DNA of 54,136 nucleotides from W11650 sp963545585 (GCA_963545585.1 CAUUKX010000004.1:1-54136), one strand, 5' to 3'; numbered from the stretch's first letter, positions 15,674 to 23,978 are shown. Notes: generated by a model not told the origin, from the sequence alone. Translations and numbers: made by a program.

Positions 15674-16276
15674 TTATTTTTTCCCGCCAAAGCTGATCTT
15701 GTTTTCCGAGCCGCTCAGCAGGCGTTTCACATTTGCCCGATGCTGATAAATCCCCAGTAAAGCAATCCATAAGGCAAAACACATTTCCACGCCAGACGGC
15801 TTTTGCCAAAAAAGAAAGCCAAACGGCAGGCTGATACACAAAAGGAGCGAGGCCAGAGACACATAACGGCTGACGGCAATTACCACAATCATAATCAAAA
15901 GAGAAAGCAGACCCAGCCGATAATCCAGTGCAAATGCAAGTCCAATCGTGGACGCAATTCCTTTGCCGCCCCGAAAGTTTAAAAACGCCGGAAAGTCATG
16001 ACCGAGAATTACGCCAAAACCAGCCGCAATCGCTGACAGCAAGTCTTTTGTTAAAAGAAAAACAATTGTAACTGTCAAAAAAGATTTTAAAAAATCTCCG
16101 GCAAAGGTCAAAAGCCCTAATTTTAAGCCCATTACCCGAAAGGCATTGGTGGTGCCAGCATTCCCCGAGCCGTACTGGCGGATATCAATATGCCGGTTGA
16201 TTCTGCCCACAATATACGCCGTCTGAAAGCAGCCGGCCAAATAACCGGCCAAAATCACCGGCAGCAGTTTAATCAT
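15674..16276 (-). CDS. plsY: Glycerol-3-phosphate acyltransferase PlsY
   Basis: Membrane enzyme that transfers the acyl group from acyl-phosphate to glycerol 3-phosphate, the first step of phospholipid synthesis in most Gram-positives. 200 aa, about five helices. The three family motifs are visible: SGNAGTTNAFR near 37, GHDFPAFLNFRGGKGIAS near 92, and the C-terminal IALLGIYQHRANVKRLLSG. It overlaps der by 8 bp and is translated with it. Confidence 0.96.
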   Translation of the reverse strand: MIKLLPVILAGYLAGCFQTAYIVGRINRHIDIRQYGSGNAGTTNAFRVMGLKLGLLTFAGDFLKSFLTVTIVFLLTKDLLSAIAAGFGVILGHDFPAFLNFRGGKGIASTIGLAFALDYRLGLLSLLIMIVVIAVSRYVSLASLLLCISLPFGFLFWQKPSGVEMCFALWIALLGIYQHRANVKRLLSGSENKISFGGKK

Positions 16277-17591
16277 TTTTCTTCCTTTCTTTTAAGATAA
16301 AGCGCAAAGAGGTTCCCTTGAAGCCAAAGGCTTCTCTGAATTTATTTTCAATATAGCGTTGATAAGAAAAATGCATTAATTCACGCTCATTGATAAACAG
16401 CACAAAGGTTGGGGGCTTGACTCCTACCTGAGTCGCATAAAAAATCTTCAGGCGGTTGCCCTTATCGGCCGGCGGCTGATTCATTGCCATTGCGTCATAC
16501 AGGACTTCGTTTAAAACACCAGTTGCCACCCGCAAATTTTGGTTTTGGACGACCGCTTCAATTGTTTCAAACAGGCGATGCATTCTTTGGCCGGTCTTGG
16601 CCGAAATAAACACGCGCGGCGCATAGTCCAAATAGGATAATGTCCGCTGGATATCTTCTTCAAAGCGTTTCATGGTCTTATCATCTTTTTCGATCGCATC
16701 CCATTTATTGACGGCAATGATGATGCCTTTGCCCCGCTCATGCGCAATTCCAGCAATTTTAGCGTCCTGCTCGGTTAGGCCTTCGGTTGCGTCAATCATC
16801 AGCAGGGTAATATCCGATTTTTCAACAGCTGCCACCGTCCGGATAATGCTGTATTTTTCAATTTCGCCAGTAACCTTGTTTTTACGGCGCAGCCCGGCCG
16901 TATCGATAAAAACATATTTGGTATGATTATAGGTAACTACTGAATCAATCGAATCTCTGGTTGTTCCGGCCACGTCTGAAACAATCGAGCGTTCTTCCCC
17001 TAAGAGTTGATTGAGCAGACTGGATTTGCCGACATTTGGCTTGCCAACCAGTGCGACCGACGGATATTCTTCCGCCTCCTCCTTTTCTCTCTGTGGAAAA
17101 TAGGCGGTAACGGCATCCAACAGCTCACCAAATCCCTGCTGATTGGCTGCCGAGACCGGAATCGGCTCACCCAGTCCCAGATTATAAAACTCATAAATAT
17201 CATTGGCCTGTTTTTGAAAGCTATCCACTTTATTGACGCATAAAACAATCGGTTTTTTGCTTTTTCTAAGCAGATTGGCCACTTCATAGTCGGCATCGGT
17301 TACCCCCGCCCGACCGTCGGCAATAAATAGGATGACATCAGCCAAATCAATGGCAATTTCCGCCTGTGCCCGAATATGCTTGAGCAGTGTATCGCTGCTG
17401 GATAATTCCAGTCCGCCGGTATCAATCAAAGTAAACGTGCGATTTAGCCATTCCGTATCGGCATAAATCCGATCGCGGGTTACACCCGGCGTGTCCTGAA
17501 CGATGGAGATTCGCTTTCCCGCCAAATAATTAAATAAAGTTGATTTTCCTACATTCGGCCGGCCAACCACCGCTACGATTGGTTTTCCCAT
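16269..17591 (-). CDS. der: Ribosome biogenesis GTPase Der (EngA)
   Basis: 440-aa GTPase with two G domains in tandem, needed for 50S subunit assembly. Domain 1: GRPNVGKST, DTPGVTRD, DTGGLE, NKVD. Domain 2: GKPNVGKSS, GTTRDSID, DTAGLRRK, NKWD. A KH-like C-terminal domain follows (KIFYATQVGVKPPTFVLFIN). GAGGAAAT precedes the ATG. It heads the tight der-plsY pair and follows yfiH by 9 bp. Confidence 0.98.
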   Translation of the reverse strand: MGKPIVAVVGRPNVGKSTLFNYLAGKRISIVQDTPGVTRDRIYADTEWLNRTFTLIDTGGLELSSSDTLLKHIRAQAEIAIDLADVILFIADGRAGVTDADYEVANLLRKSKKPIVLCVNKVDSFQKQANDIYEFYNLGLGEPIPVSAANQQGFGELLDAVTAYFPQREKEEAEEYPSVALVGKPNVGKSSLLNQLLGEERSIVSDVAGTTRDSIDSVVTYNHTKYVFIDTAGLRRKNKVTGEIEKYSIIRTVAAVEKSDITLLMIDATEGLTEQDAKIAGIAHERGKGIIIAVNKWDAIEKDDKTMKRFEEDIQRTLSYLDYAPRVFISAKTGQRMHRLFETIEAVVQNQNLRVATGVLNEVLYDAMAMNQPPADKGNRLKIFYATQVGVKPPTFVLFINERELMHFSYQRYIENKFREAFGFKGTSLRFILKERKKND

Positions 17592-17600
17592 AGTATTTCC

Positions 17601-18419
17601 TCATTTCATATAATTTAAGTAGATTATGCTGATATGCGATCCGCGCTGCAGTCCGCTGCGGCGGTGCGAAAAGAACAGCTCCGGCTGTCCGTAAGTACAT
17701 TCCGTTGAAACTTCCATATGCTCCGGCAAAACGCCTTGGCTTTTCAGGGCAAAGGCAATATAGGCTCGCAAGTCCAAAAGGTATTTCCCGTTTCCTTTCG
17801 GGAAAAAGATTTGGTTTAGTATATCATATTTTCTGTTATTTTCAAATTCTTTTTTTACATCTTCGCCAACTTCAAAGTTTTCTCGACCAATACAAGCACC
17901 CAGTCCTACCCGAATATCCGCCGGATGGCAGCCGTATCGCCCTGTCATTTGCCGAATCATTTCACCGGCAATATCCAGTACTGTTCCCCGCCAGCCGGAA
18001 TGAGCTGCTCCAATTATCTGCTGCTTCGGGTCATAAAAAAGAAGCGGTACGCAGTCCGCCGAAAAAATCGTCAGCGCCACGCCCCGTTCCTGAGTTAATA
18101 AGCCGTCAATTCCTTTTAACTTTTCTTTCTTAGGGAATAAAAATCCATTGCCAGCATCCGCTTTGGTAATATGTGCAATTTTGGTTTGATGCACCTGATC
18201 AGAAAAAGTATAACTCTCCGCCGGAAAGCCAAGTACTGCGGCAAAACGGAGATAGTTTTTGCGAACATTGTCCGGGCTGTCGCCCAGTCCCCAGCCCATA
18301 TTCATGCTCTCATAAACACCGCTGCTGACTCCGCCCAGTCTCGTATTCATTCCGTGAACGATATCAGGGAACTGTAAAAATAAATCAAACTGTAAAACTT
18401 CTTTTTTTTCGTGTTTCAT
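17601..18419 (-). CDS. pgeF: YfiH/PgeF family purine nucleoside phosphorylase (DUF152)
   Basis: 272 aa from the ATG at 18419, which has AAGGAG; the open frame extends 69 codons further upstream but that part is not family-like. The zinc-site residues His77 (SDQVHQTKI), Cys123 (FSADCVPLLFYDP) and His140 (AAHSGWRGT) are intact. Members of the family were once called laccases; characterised ones act on adenosine and inosine, and in some bacteria assist peptidoglycan precursor quality control. Followed by der at 9 bp. Confidence 0.92.
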   Translation of the reverse strand: MKHEKKEVLQFDLFLQFPDIVHGMNTRLGGVSSGVYESMNMGWGLGDSPDNVRKNYLRFAAVLGFPAESYTFSDQVHQTKIAHITKADAGNGFLFPKKEKLKGIDGLLTQERGVALTIFSADCVPLLFYDPKQQIIGAAHSGWRGTVLDIAGEMIRQMTGRYGCHPADIRVGLGACIGRENFEVGEDVKKEFENNRKYDILNQIFFPKGNGKYLLDLRAYIAFALKSQGVLPEHMEVSTECTYGQPELFFSHRRSGLQRGSHISIIYLNYMK

Positions 18420-18638
18420 TTTGCTCCTTTTGTTGATGTCTGCTTGTTCGTTTTGTGAACGCAAGCTGTATTTTTGTCGAACGTACGATTTGCTCCGGCA
18501 TAAGTCTGTTTTATTGCTCTGTACACAGGTATTTGCTAAATTTTTCCTTGTTTTGTTCGGATAGTGAACACAATGCTCTGCTCTCACCCATGTGATATCC
18601 CGTCGAAACACTGCACATTTTTGCACGAATGCGCCAAT
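18420..18638. other. Intergenic region rich in GTTCG/CGAAC hairpins
   Basis: About 220 bp between yraN and yfiH. It contains imperfect palindromes GCTTGTTCG...GAACGCAAGC (18441-18465) and TGTTCGGATAGTGAACA (about 18555-18572). A stretch near 18605-18627 (reverse: AAATGTGCAGTGTTTCGACG) matches most bases of a piece of the repeat copy at 4643-4928. It may be a heavily decayed copy of that repeat family. No gene is supported. Confidence 0.35.
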
Positions 18639-19043
18639 TTACCATTCAAAAGCATTGGTATAATAGCGAATTTGACTGCCGGTGATAACCACGACATCAT
18701 AGTGAACAGTATAATCCGGCCATAGATTTTGACGGCGCAAATACTCTGCTGAAGCATTTAAAATCCGCTGCCGCTTGGCATGGTTAATTTTCATTTCCGC
18801 CTGATAGTCCTGTTTTTGACCTTTGACCTCAATAAAGAACAGGTCTTTTCCTTTTTGAGCAATTAAATCAATCTCACCGTAAAAGCAGCGAAAGTTTTGC
18901 TCCCTGATTTGATAGCCCAGTGCTTTGATATAAGCAGCGGCTTGTTTCTCATAAATCCGGCCTTTGCCGACACTGGTTTCCGCTGTTTTTTCGGTTTCCT
19001 TTGCCGCTTCTGTTTTTAACTGCTCCGCTTTTTTACTTGTCAT
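18639..19043 (-). CDS. yraN: YraN family (UPF0102) nuclease-fold protein
   Basis: 134 aa. After a Lys/Glu-rich N-terminal extension of about 27 residues, the conserved core begins GRIYEKQAAAYIKALGY and carries the nuclease-fold residues GEIDLIAQKGKDLFFIEVKG (Asp and ExK). Cellular role in most bacteria is unsettled; it typically lies beside rnhB, as here. The start overlaps the FlhB-like stop codon (ATGA). Confidence 0.9.
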   Translation of the reverse strand: MTSKKAEQLKTEAAKETEKTAETSVGKGRIYEKQAAAYIKALGYQIREQNFRCFYGEIDLIAQKGKDLFFIEVKGQKQDYQAEMKINHAKRQRILNASAEYLRRQNLWPDYTVHYDVVVITGSQIRYYTNAFEW

Positions 19044-19351
19044 CGCAATCGTTCCGTTTTGGCCCGCAGTTCATCTAAGTCCGATACAAAAATCAAGACT
19101 TCGGCCACAATTTGATACAGTTCCGGCGGAACATGGTCGCCCAGTTCAATCCGGCTTAATTCCTCAACCAGTTCTTTATTCTCAACAATCGCAATATTTG
19201 CTTCTTCGCCTGCTTTTATAATATTATCCGCTACCACGCCCGCCCCTTTGGCAATTAAAGTTGGCGCTGTCTCCTTGGCATCATAACGGATGGCGGCTGC
19301 TTTTTTAATTTTTGGTTTTTCAGGCTTTGGCCATATCTTTTTTTCTTCCAT
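19040..19351 (-). CDS. FlhB C-terminal-domain-like protein (YlqH family)
   Basis: 103 aa matching only the cytoplasmic C-terminal part of the flagellar export protein FlhB: AAAIRYDAKETAPTLIAKGAGVVADNI, then GDHVPPELYQIVAEVLIFV. The NPTH self-cleavage motif and membrane helices of FlhB are absent, as in Bacillus subtilis YlqH. It follows a FliK-like gene, mirroring the ylqG-ylqH pair, and overlaps yraN by 4 bp. Biological role of this orphan pair is unknown. Confidence 0.85.
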   Translation of the reverse strand: MEEKKIWPKPEKPKIKKAAAIRYDAKETAPTLIAKGAGVVADNIIKAGEEANIAIVENKELVEELSRIELGDHVPPELYQIVAEVLIFVSDLDELRAKTERLR

Positions 19352-19374
19352 CTCCGCCGATTCCTTTCGTTTTT

Positions 19375-19529
19375 AACTCAACTTTCCCATAGTCTTTTTT
19401 GGCTCTGTCCCGCTCAGAGAGCGGGTGCATGAACCCACTCTCGCGATTTGCTTTGCAAATCGCATTCCGTTCCTGTCCATGCAACGAGCCTAAAAAAGAC
19501 TGTTCTGTCGAACATGGGAAAGTTGAGTT
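19375..19529. repeat. Dispersed intergenic repeat, A-A copy with long inverted ends (155 bp)
   Basis: Left end AACTCAACTTTCCCAT (19375-19390) and right end ATGGGAAAGTTGAGTT (to 19529) are inverted repeats. Including the AGTCTTTTTTGGCTC / GAGCCTAAAAAAGACT parts, the ends reach about 30-44 bp, with a short deletion in the left arm. The inside carries GC hairpins CCCGCTC-AGA-GAGCGGG and GCGATTTGC-TTTGCAAATCGC. It aligns as reverse complement with the core of the copy at 4643. It lies between the FliK-like and FlhB-like genes. Confidence 0.85.
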
Positions 19530-19532
19530 TTT

Positions 19533-19591
19533 AACTTAACTTTCCCATGATTGAAGTGCTGCGTGCTTTCTGCCCGGGCGGGCGGTCTGCC
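19533..19591. repeat. Dispersed intergenic repeat, isolated B-end module
   Basis: AACTTAACTTTCCCATGATT (19533-19552) followed by GAAGTGCTGCGTGCTTTCTG and CCCGGGCGGGCGGTCTGCC, the reverse complement of the right end of the copy at 4643-4928. It begins 3 bp after the neighbouring A-A copy ends, making a tandem arrangement. Confidence 0.8.
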
Positions 19592-19633
19592 ATAATTTTT
19601 TGGGTTATTTCGCAAATTTTTGATTTACTTTCC

Positions 19634-21268
19634 TTACGCCCTCATATCAAAGGAAAAGCGGGATACTTTTTTGACCTGTTCATTGGCCAAAAAATCGGCA
19701 AAGCCGTTAATTCGGTCTTTCTTTACAAAAGTTTGAATGGCTGTGATTTGATAGTTTTTATCCAGCAGGCTGTTGTGCAGCAGATATAACTTTTCCTTAA
19801 TCCACTTTTCCTTGGTGCTGTCTTCGGCATAAAAATCAATTTGCACTTTTTGCTTGTCCTTGCGGATAAAGGTATCTAAGTGCCCCAAGGTAGCAAAATC
19901 CAGCTGTAGCAGTGCTGATACATCGTCATTGGCTGTGTCTTTGGTTTTTTGCTTATTATTTAAAACGAATAATGCACCATTTAAAATCTTATCGCCAAAC
20001 AAAAACGGCAGTTGCATAAAACCGGCAGCGTCCTGAAACTTGGCCATAAAGCCAAGGGAAGAACGCGCCGACAAAGCGTCCTGCAAGGCTTCTTTCATCA
20101 AAGCTGACGAGGTTTCACCGCTTTTAAGCTGATTTAATCTCGCATACAGCTTTTCCAAGTGCTCCGCCGGTTCTTTTTCCTGCCCGCTTAAAAAAATTGC
20201 CCGCCGCAGTGCCGCTGCACTGATGCGTTCACTTAAAATTTGTTTCAATTCGGTTTGCAGTTCAGCCGGCAAGTCTTTGACTAAAGCCAAAAACTGCCGT
20301 ATGTCTTTCAGTTCTCCCTGCGCCAGCAACTGTTTCATATTTGCCAATATATTTTTGAGTTCTTCCCCTGCAGCTGTAGATCCGGCAAAAGAAATCAAGG
20401 GCAAAAGCGAAGATGTGCTTTCGCTTGCCTTTGTATTTAGTTGGGGCAGATTTTTTTGCCAGTTTTCAATCTCTTTTAACAGACCTTGGGTTTCGGATTG
20501 GCCTAAAAGCTGCGATAGATTGCGATTAGCCGGGAGCTGGCTCTCCTTGCTTTCTTCTCCATTTCGCAGCAGCTTTAGCTGTTCCATTAGCTGCTCCGCT
20601 TCGGGCTGACCTTTGACAAATTCAGACAAAAGTGCATCGAATTTTTGGTTTCCTGCTATCTTTGTCAGCTTATTGACTAATTCTTCCAGTCGGGTCGTCA
20701 GCGCTTCTTCCGGCATCTGCGTTTTTAAGAGCTCCCGCACCGTATCACCGGTCAGTTCAATTCCATTTTTAAGTAACATTACCATGCTTTTTAAATCCAC
20801 TTCCGGGTACTTAGCCATCATTAACTGCAAACTTCGCAGATTTTCTTGTGATAATGGGAGCTTTGCACCCATCAGCTCCTGAACGATGGCTTTATTTTCC
20901 GGGGTGAGTTTAAGCTGCAGCTGTTTTAGAATGTCTTCCAGTCTTTTGCTGCTCATCGCTTCTGTATCCAGCGCCGGTTTTAACAGCAGTTTTTCCTGGC
21001 TGGTATCTGCCACCACCAGCCGAACAATTTCTCCTTTAACAAACTCAAAATGACCATCCAATTTGGCTTCAATCACTTGTCCGTCAATTTCCAAGGTAAT
21101 ACTTTTCTCGCTGGAAGATAAGACTTTACCTTCAATTACCTCACCTTTCTGCAAATCTGCCAAGGGTTTTTCCGGAACAGTTTTGGCAGTGTTTAGCGGA
21201 CTGTCCTGCGTTTGGGGATGAATATTTTGATAGGCCTGAATCCGGCCAGTTGCTTCTATTTGAGGCAT
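19634..21268 (-). CDS. FliK-like protein (YlqG-type hook-length-control C-terminal domain)
   Basis: 544 aa from the ATG at 21268 (AAGGAGCAG upstream). The N-terminal part includes a small beta domain (GEVIEGKVLSSSEKSITLEIDGQVIEAKL, about 45-75); the middle is a long, Leu/Glu/Lys/Gln-rich helical region; the end (LDTFIRKDKQKVQIDFYAED...KIYLLHNSLLDKNY-like) resembles the C-terminal domain of flagellar FliK. No flagellar genes accompany it. With the downstream FlhB-like gene it reproduces the Bacillus ylqG-ylqH pair next to rnhB. Function unknown. Confidence 0.75.
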   Translation of the reverse strand: MPQIEATGRIQAYQNIHPQTQDSPLNTAKTVPEKPLADLQKGEVIEGKVLSSSEKSITLEIDGQVIEAKLDGHFEFVKGEIVRLVVADTSQEKLLLKPALDTEAMSSKRLEDILKQLQLKLTPENKAIVQELMGAKLPLSQENLRSLQLMMAKYPEVDLKSMVMLLKNGIELTGDTVRELLKTQMPEEALTTRLEELVNKLTKIAGNQKFDALLSEFVKGQPEAEQLMEQLKLLRNGEESKESQLPANRNLSQLLGQSETQGLLKEIENWQKNLPQLNTKASESTSSLLPLISFAGSTAAGEELKNILANMKQLLAQGELKDIRQFLALVKDLPAELQTELKQILSERISAAALRRAIFLSGQEKEPAEHLEKLYARLNQLKSGETSSALMKEALQDALSARSSLGFMAKFQDAAGFMQLPFLFGDKILNGALFVLNNKQKTKDTANDDVSALLQLDFATLGHLDTFIRKDKQKVQIDFYAEDSTKEKWIKEKLYLLHNSLLDKNYQITAIQTFVKKDRINGFADFLANEQVKKVSRFSFDMRA

Positions 21269-21490
21269 GACTGCTCCTTTCTGGTAATGAAACCATATTT
21301 TGGTGCAAAAGCAAGCTGTCTTACCTTTGCAGTGTCGCATAATATCCCGTTTGTTTTATGAACTCCAGTTTGTTACATACAGAGCGCCACTTCGGTATTC
21401 GCAGTAAAAATAGTAGTAAAACAAAAATTCCTACTACTAAGGGTTTTCGCAACTACTTTTTAATGGTTGGAAGTTTTGTCCCTTTCACAT
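21269..21490. other. Intergenic region between small ORF and FliK-like gene
   Basis: About 220 bp. The only clear structure is TAGTAGTA (21411-21418) and its complement TACTACTA (21432-21439), an AT-rich 8-bp hairpin followed on the minus strand by ATTTTTAC, a weak terminator candidate. Confidence 0.4.
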
Positions 21491-21667
21491 TCACTCCAAG
21501 TATTGCCGCCCTAGTAATAATGCACCACCAACGATAGACACTCCATACTTAATAATTCCATTTAGGAAATCTTTGTTTTCAGTATCTATTTCAGAGATTT
21601 TATCAGCTACAAATATCATTTTCTCTATAATTTCATCACGCTCTTCTTTAGAAATACATAGTTGCAT
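21491..21667 (-). CDS. Small hypothetical protein (58 aa) with C-terminal hydrophobic helix
   Basis: Starts MQLCISKEERDEIIEKMIFV, continues with a charged helical part, and ends in a hydrophobic stretch GIIKYGVSIVGGALLLG plus RQYLE. The composition looks protein-like and the frame begins 10 bp after rnhB stops. Against it: the ribosome binding site is poor and the region is more AT-rich than its neighbours. It could be a small tail-anchored membrane protein or a decayed remnant. No family recognised. Confidence 0.45.
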   Translation of the reverse strand: MQLCISKEERDEIIEKMIFVADKISEIDTENKDFLNGIIKYGVSIVGGALLLGRQYLE

Positions 21668-21677
21668 AGCAGGGCTT

Positions 21678-22457
21678 TCATTGTATATTTTTCACAAAGC
21701 TGCGGCGATGGATATCGCAGATACCGATGCGACGAATCACAGCCATGTGCTCGGCAGTACCGTAACCTTTATTTTTTTTAAATTGGTATTCCGGATAAAT
21801 CTCATCGTAAGCCAGCATAATATCATCTCTAATTACTTTGGCCAGAATGGAAGCGGCTGCGATGGAGATACTTTTTTCATCGCCTTTGGTAATGGCTACT
21901 TGCCGCACAGGAATTTGGGGAATGATGACGGCATCATTTAGCAAAATATCCGGCGGCAGACTTAAACTCAGCCAGGCATTGGCCATCGCTTCATAGGTTG
22001 CCTGTAAAATATTGATTTCGTCAATCCGTTCGTTACTGACCATACCAACGGCATAGGCCAGTGCTTTTTCCTTGATTTCGGCCGCCAGCTCCCGCCGTTT
22101 TTCATCGGACAGCTTTTTGGAATCGTTTAAATATAAAATCTCCTTTGCCGGGTCAAGGATGACAATCCCGGCCACTACCGGCCCGGCCAGCGGCCCGCGG
22201 CCGACTTCATCCACTCCGGCAATGGTCAGTCCAGCGTACTCATTCTCATAGGCTGACATTATCTTTAGTCTTGTCCGCTCGGCGGCAAGGTCTCTCTTAT
22301 ATTTTTCGGCCTTTTGCCACAGTTGCTGAACTCCGGTACGGGAATCTTTTTCATATTTTTCCAGAAAAGTGTCGAGTCCTGCTCTGGTATAGGCGTTTGC
22401 CTGTTCGGCTTGCAAGGCTGATTCTAAATCCTGCTTAATTTGTTTGATACTATTCAT
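21678..22457 (-). CDS. rnhB: Ribonuclease HII
   Basis: Cleaves the RNA strand of RNA-DNA hybrids and starts removal of ribonucleotides built into DNA. 259 aa, the longer Gram-positive form with about 75 N-terminal residues before the catalytic core. The core begins IAGVDEVGRGPLAGPVVAG (Asp83, Glu84); LNDSKKLSDEKR, DILLNDAVI (third acidic residue) and AAASILAKVIRD follow. It lies 6 bp behind the phosphatase gene. Confidence 0.97.
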   Translation of the reverse strand: MNSIKQIKQDLESALQAEQANAYTRAGLDTFLEKYEKDSRTGVQQLWQKAEKYKRDLAAERTRLKIMSAYENEYAGLTIAGVDEVGRGPLAGPVVAGIVILDPAKEILYLNDSKKLSDEKRRELAAEIKEKALAYAVGMVSNERIDEINILQATYEAMANAWLSLSLPPDILLNDAVIIPQIPVRQVAITKGDEKSISIAAASILAKVIRDDIMLAYDEIYPEYQFKKNKGYGTAEHMAVIRRIGICDIHRRSFVKNIQ

Positions 22458-22463
22458 GTTTAG

Positions 22464-22928
22464 CTATATTTCTCCCTGTCTTTTGAGGTATTTTAAAAAT
22501 CCTTCGCAGCCTTTTAAGGCATCTTCATATGTCGCATCAAAATCTCCGGTATACCACGGGTCGGCAATATCCCTATTAGAACCGACAAAGCTCAGACATT
22601 TAAAAACCTTACCTTTCGGATCACCTTTTAGGATTCGGCGAAGATTTCTTATATTGGCCTCATCCATACCAATGATATAATCAAACTGATCATAATCCTT
22701 AAAACTTATTTGTTTGGCCCGATGCGGCACCAAAGGAACACCTTCTGCTTTCAGCTTATTGACAGTGCCGCAGTGAGGCGGATTACCAATTTCCTCCGCA
22801 CTTGTCCCCATCGAGTCAATATAAAACTTATCCTCTAATCCCAGTTCTTTGACCTGATGCGTGAAAAGGCTTTGAATTAAAGTGCTCCGGCAGATATTGC
22901 CGTGGCAGATGAAAAGTATTTTGATCAT
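22464..22928 (-). CDS. Low-molecular-weight protein tyrosine phosphatase
   Basis: 154 aa from the ATG at 22928 (AAGGAGGAA). The catalytic loop ICHGNICRST places nucleophile Cys8 and Arg14; the general acid is Asp123 in ADPWYTGDF. The Ser/Pro after the loop arginine is ST here, which is a tolerated variant. Such enzymes dephosphorylate tyrosine (some arginine) residues of bacterial proteins. Lies between fic and rnhB in one direction and is probably transcribed with fic. Confidence 0.94.
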   Translation of the reverse strand: MIKILFICHGNICRSTLIQSLFTHQVKELGLEDKFYIDSMGTSAEEIGNPPHCGTVNKLKAEGVPLVPHRAKQISFKDYDQFDYIIGMDEANIRNLRRILKGDPKGKVFKCLSFVGSNRDIADPWYTGDFDATYEDALKGCEGFLKYLKRQGEI

Positions 22929-22976
22929 GTAAATTCCTCCTTTTTCACAATCTTTTTCCATAGCCAATCTCCCCGC

Positions 22977-23867
22977 TTAATACGCAATCCGAAAGTAATC
23001 AAGCCATGTTTTATACTTATCCTGAGCGGATAGGCAAGTGTCTGTCAGATATCCTTTTTCCGTGTCCCATTCTTTCAGGCCGCAATAATAAAAGAGCTTT
23101 AAATTATCTTCAATGATAAACGGAACAATATTATATTTCAGACATTCCTTGAATAGAATCAATCTGCCCACTCGGCCGTTGCCGTCCTGAAAGGGGTGAA
23201 TCCGCTCAAACTTCACATGAAAGTCCAAAATATTTTCCAAGCTCTTTTCTTCTTTGGCATGGTATTCGGCCATCAATGCTTTCATCTGATCGGCAACTTC
23301 TTCCGGAAGTGCGGTGCCCATGCCGCCGACTTCATTTGGCATTTTTTTATAATCGCCAACCGCAAACCAATCTTTCCTAGAATCACTGGTACCGGTCTTG
23401 AGAATTCGGTGAAGCTCTTTGATGAACTTTTCCGTCAGTACCGATGTCGCATTCTCGATAATCCTGTCGATGCAACGGAAATGGTTTGTTGTTTCAATCA
23501 CATCATCCACATTGAAAACTTCCTTTTCCGCACCGATGGTATTGGTTTCAAAAATATATCGAGTCTGATCGTGCGTCAAGCGGCTGCCTTCGATGTGGTT
23601 TGAATTGTATGTTAAATCAATCTGTGTCTTATGGTAAATGCCACCGGCATATTTATTCCTTTTTTGTTCCTGCAAAATATCCAGCAGGGTAATCGGCAGT
23701 TCCTGCTTCTTATTGGAGCGAACTGGCTTTTCAGCATTATCAGGAAGATTCCAAGTCTTGCCGACAAGGAACGCTCCCGTTACTCGTCCCTGCGCACAAT
23801 AGTTTCTTACGCTGCGCTCTGACACATTCCACTTTTTGGCTGTTTCCGCAGTTGAAAGGTATCGCAT
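22977..23867 (-). CDS. Fic-domain protein with N-terminal helix-turn-helix
   Basis: 296 aa. Residues 1-45 form an excisionase-like DNA-binding domain (LSTAETAKKWNVSERSVRNYC). The Fic core has the active-site motif HPFQDGNGR at 224-232, consistent with AMP transfer to a protein target. The autoinhibitory motif S89-N-H-I-E93-G fits the class II (S/T)xxxE(G/N) pattern, placed before the Fic core, so activity is probably restrained within the same chain. GGAGGATAG precedes the ATG. The upstream inverted repeat suggests that the N-terminal domain represses its own promoter (inference). Confidence 0.93.
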   Translation of the reverse strand: MRYLSTAETAKKWNVSERSVRNYCAQGRVTGAFLVGKTWNLPDNAEKPVRSNKKQELPITLLDILQEQKRNKYAGGIYHKTQIDLTYNSNHIEGSRLTHDQTRYIFETNTIGAEKEVFNVDDVIETTNHFRCIDRIIENATSVLTEKFIKELHRILKTGTSDSRKDWFAVGDYKKMPNEVGGMGTALPEEVADQMKALMAEYHAKEEKSLENILDFHVKFERIHPFQDGNGRVGRLILFKECLKYNIVPFIIEDNLKLFYYCGLKEWDTEKGYLTDTCLSAQDKYKTWLDYFRIAY

Positions 23868-23910
23868 CTGCTATCCTCCATTATATTTTGACCTAAATCC
23901 ACCCTGCTAT

Positions 23911-23939
23911 ATTATATCTTATTATCGGCAATAATTCAA
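23911..23939 (-). promoter_or_regulatory. Sigma-A promoter of the fic gene
   Basis: -35 TTGAAT (23934-23939), 17-bp spacer, -10 TATAAT (23911-23916) on the minus strand, about 45 bp before the start codon. One arm of a 10-bp inverted repeat lies inside the spacer. Confidence 0.72.
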
Positions 23940-23976
23940 AGGAATTTGATTGAAATTTTTATATTTTTGCCGATAA
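23922..23976. promoter_or_regulatory. Inverted repeat at the fic promoter, candidate operator
   Basis: TTATCGGCAA (23922-23931) and TTGCCGATAA (23967-23976) are perfect 10-bp inverted copies 35 bp apart. One lies between -35 and -10, the other upstream of -35. The spacing of 45 bp between centres is about four helical turns, which fits two bound protomers. Confidence 0.6.
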
Positions 23977-23978
23977 AG

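Noticed and set aside
18420..18626. In-frame N-terminal extension of YfiH by 69 codons
   Set aside because: The extension is Cys/Arg/Lys/Ser-rich, not found in the family, and the ATG at 18419 has its own AAGGAG site.
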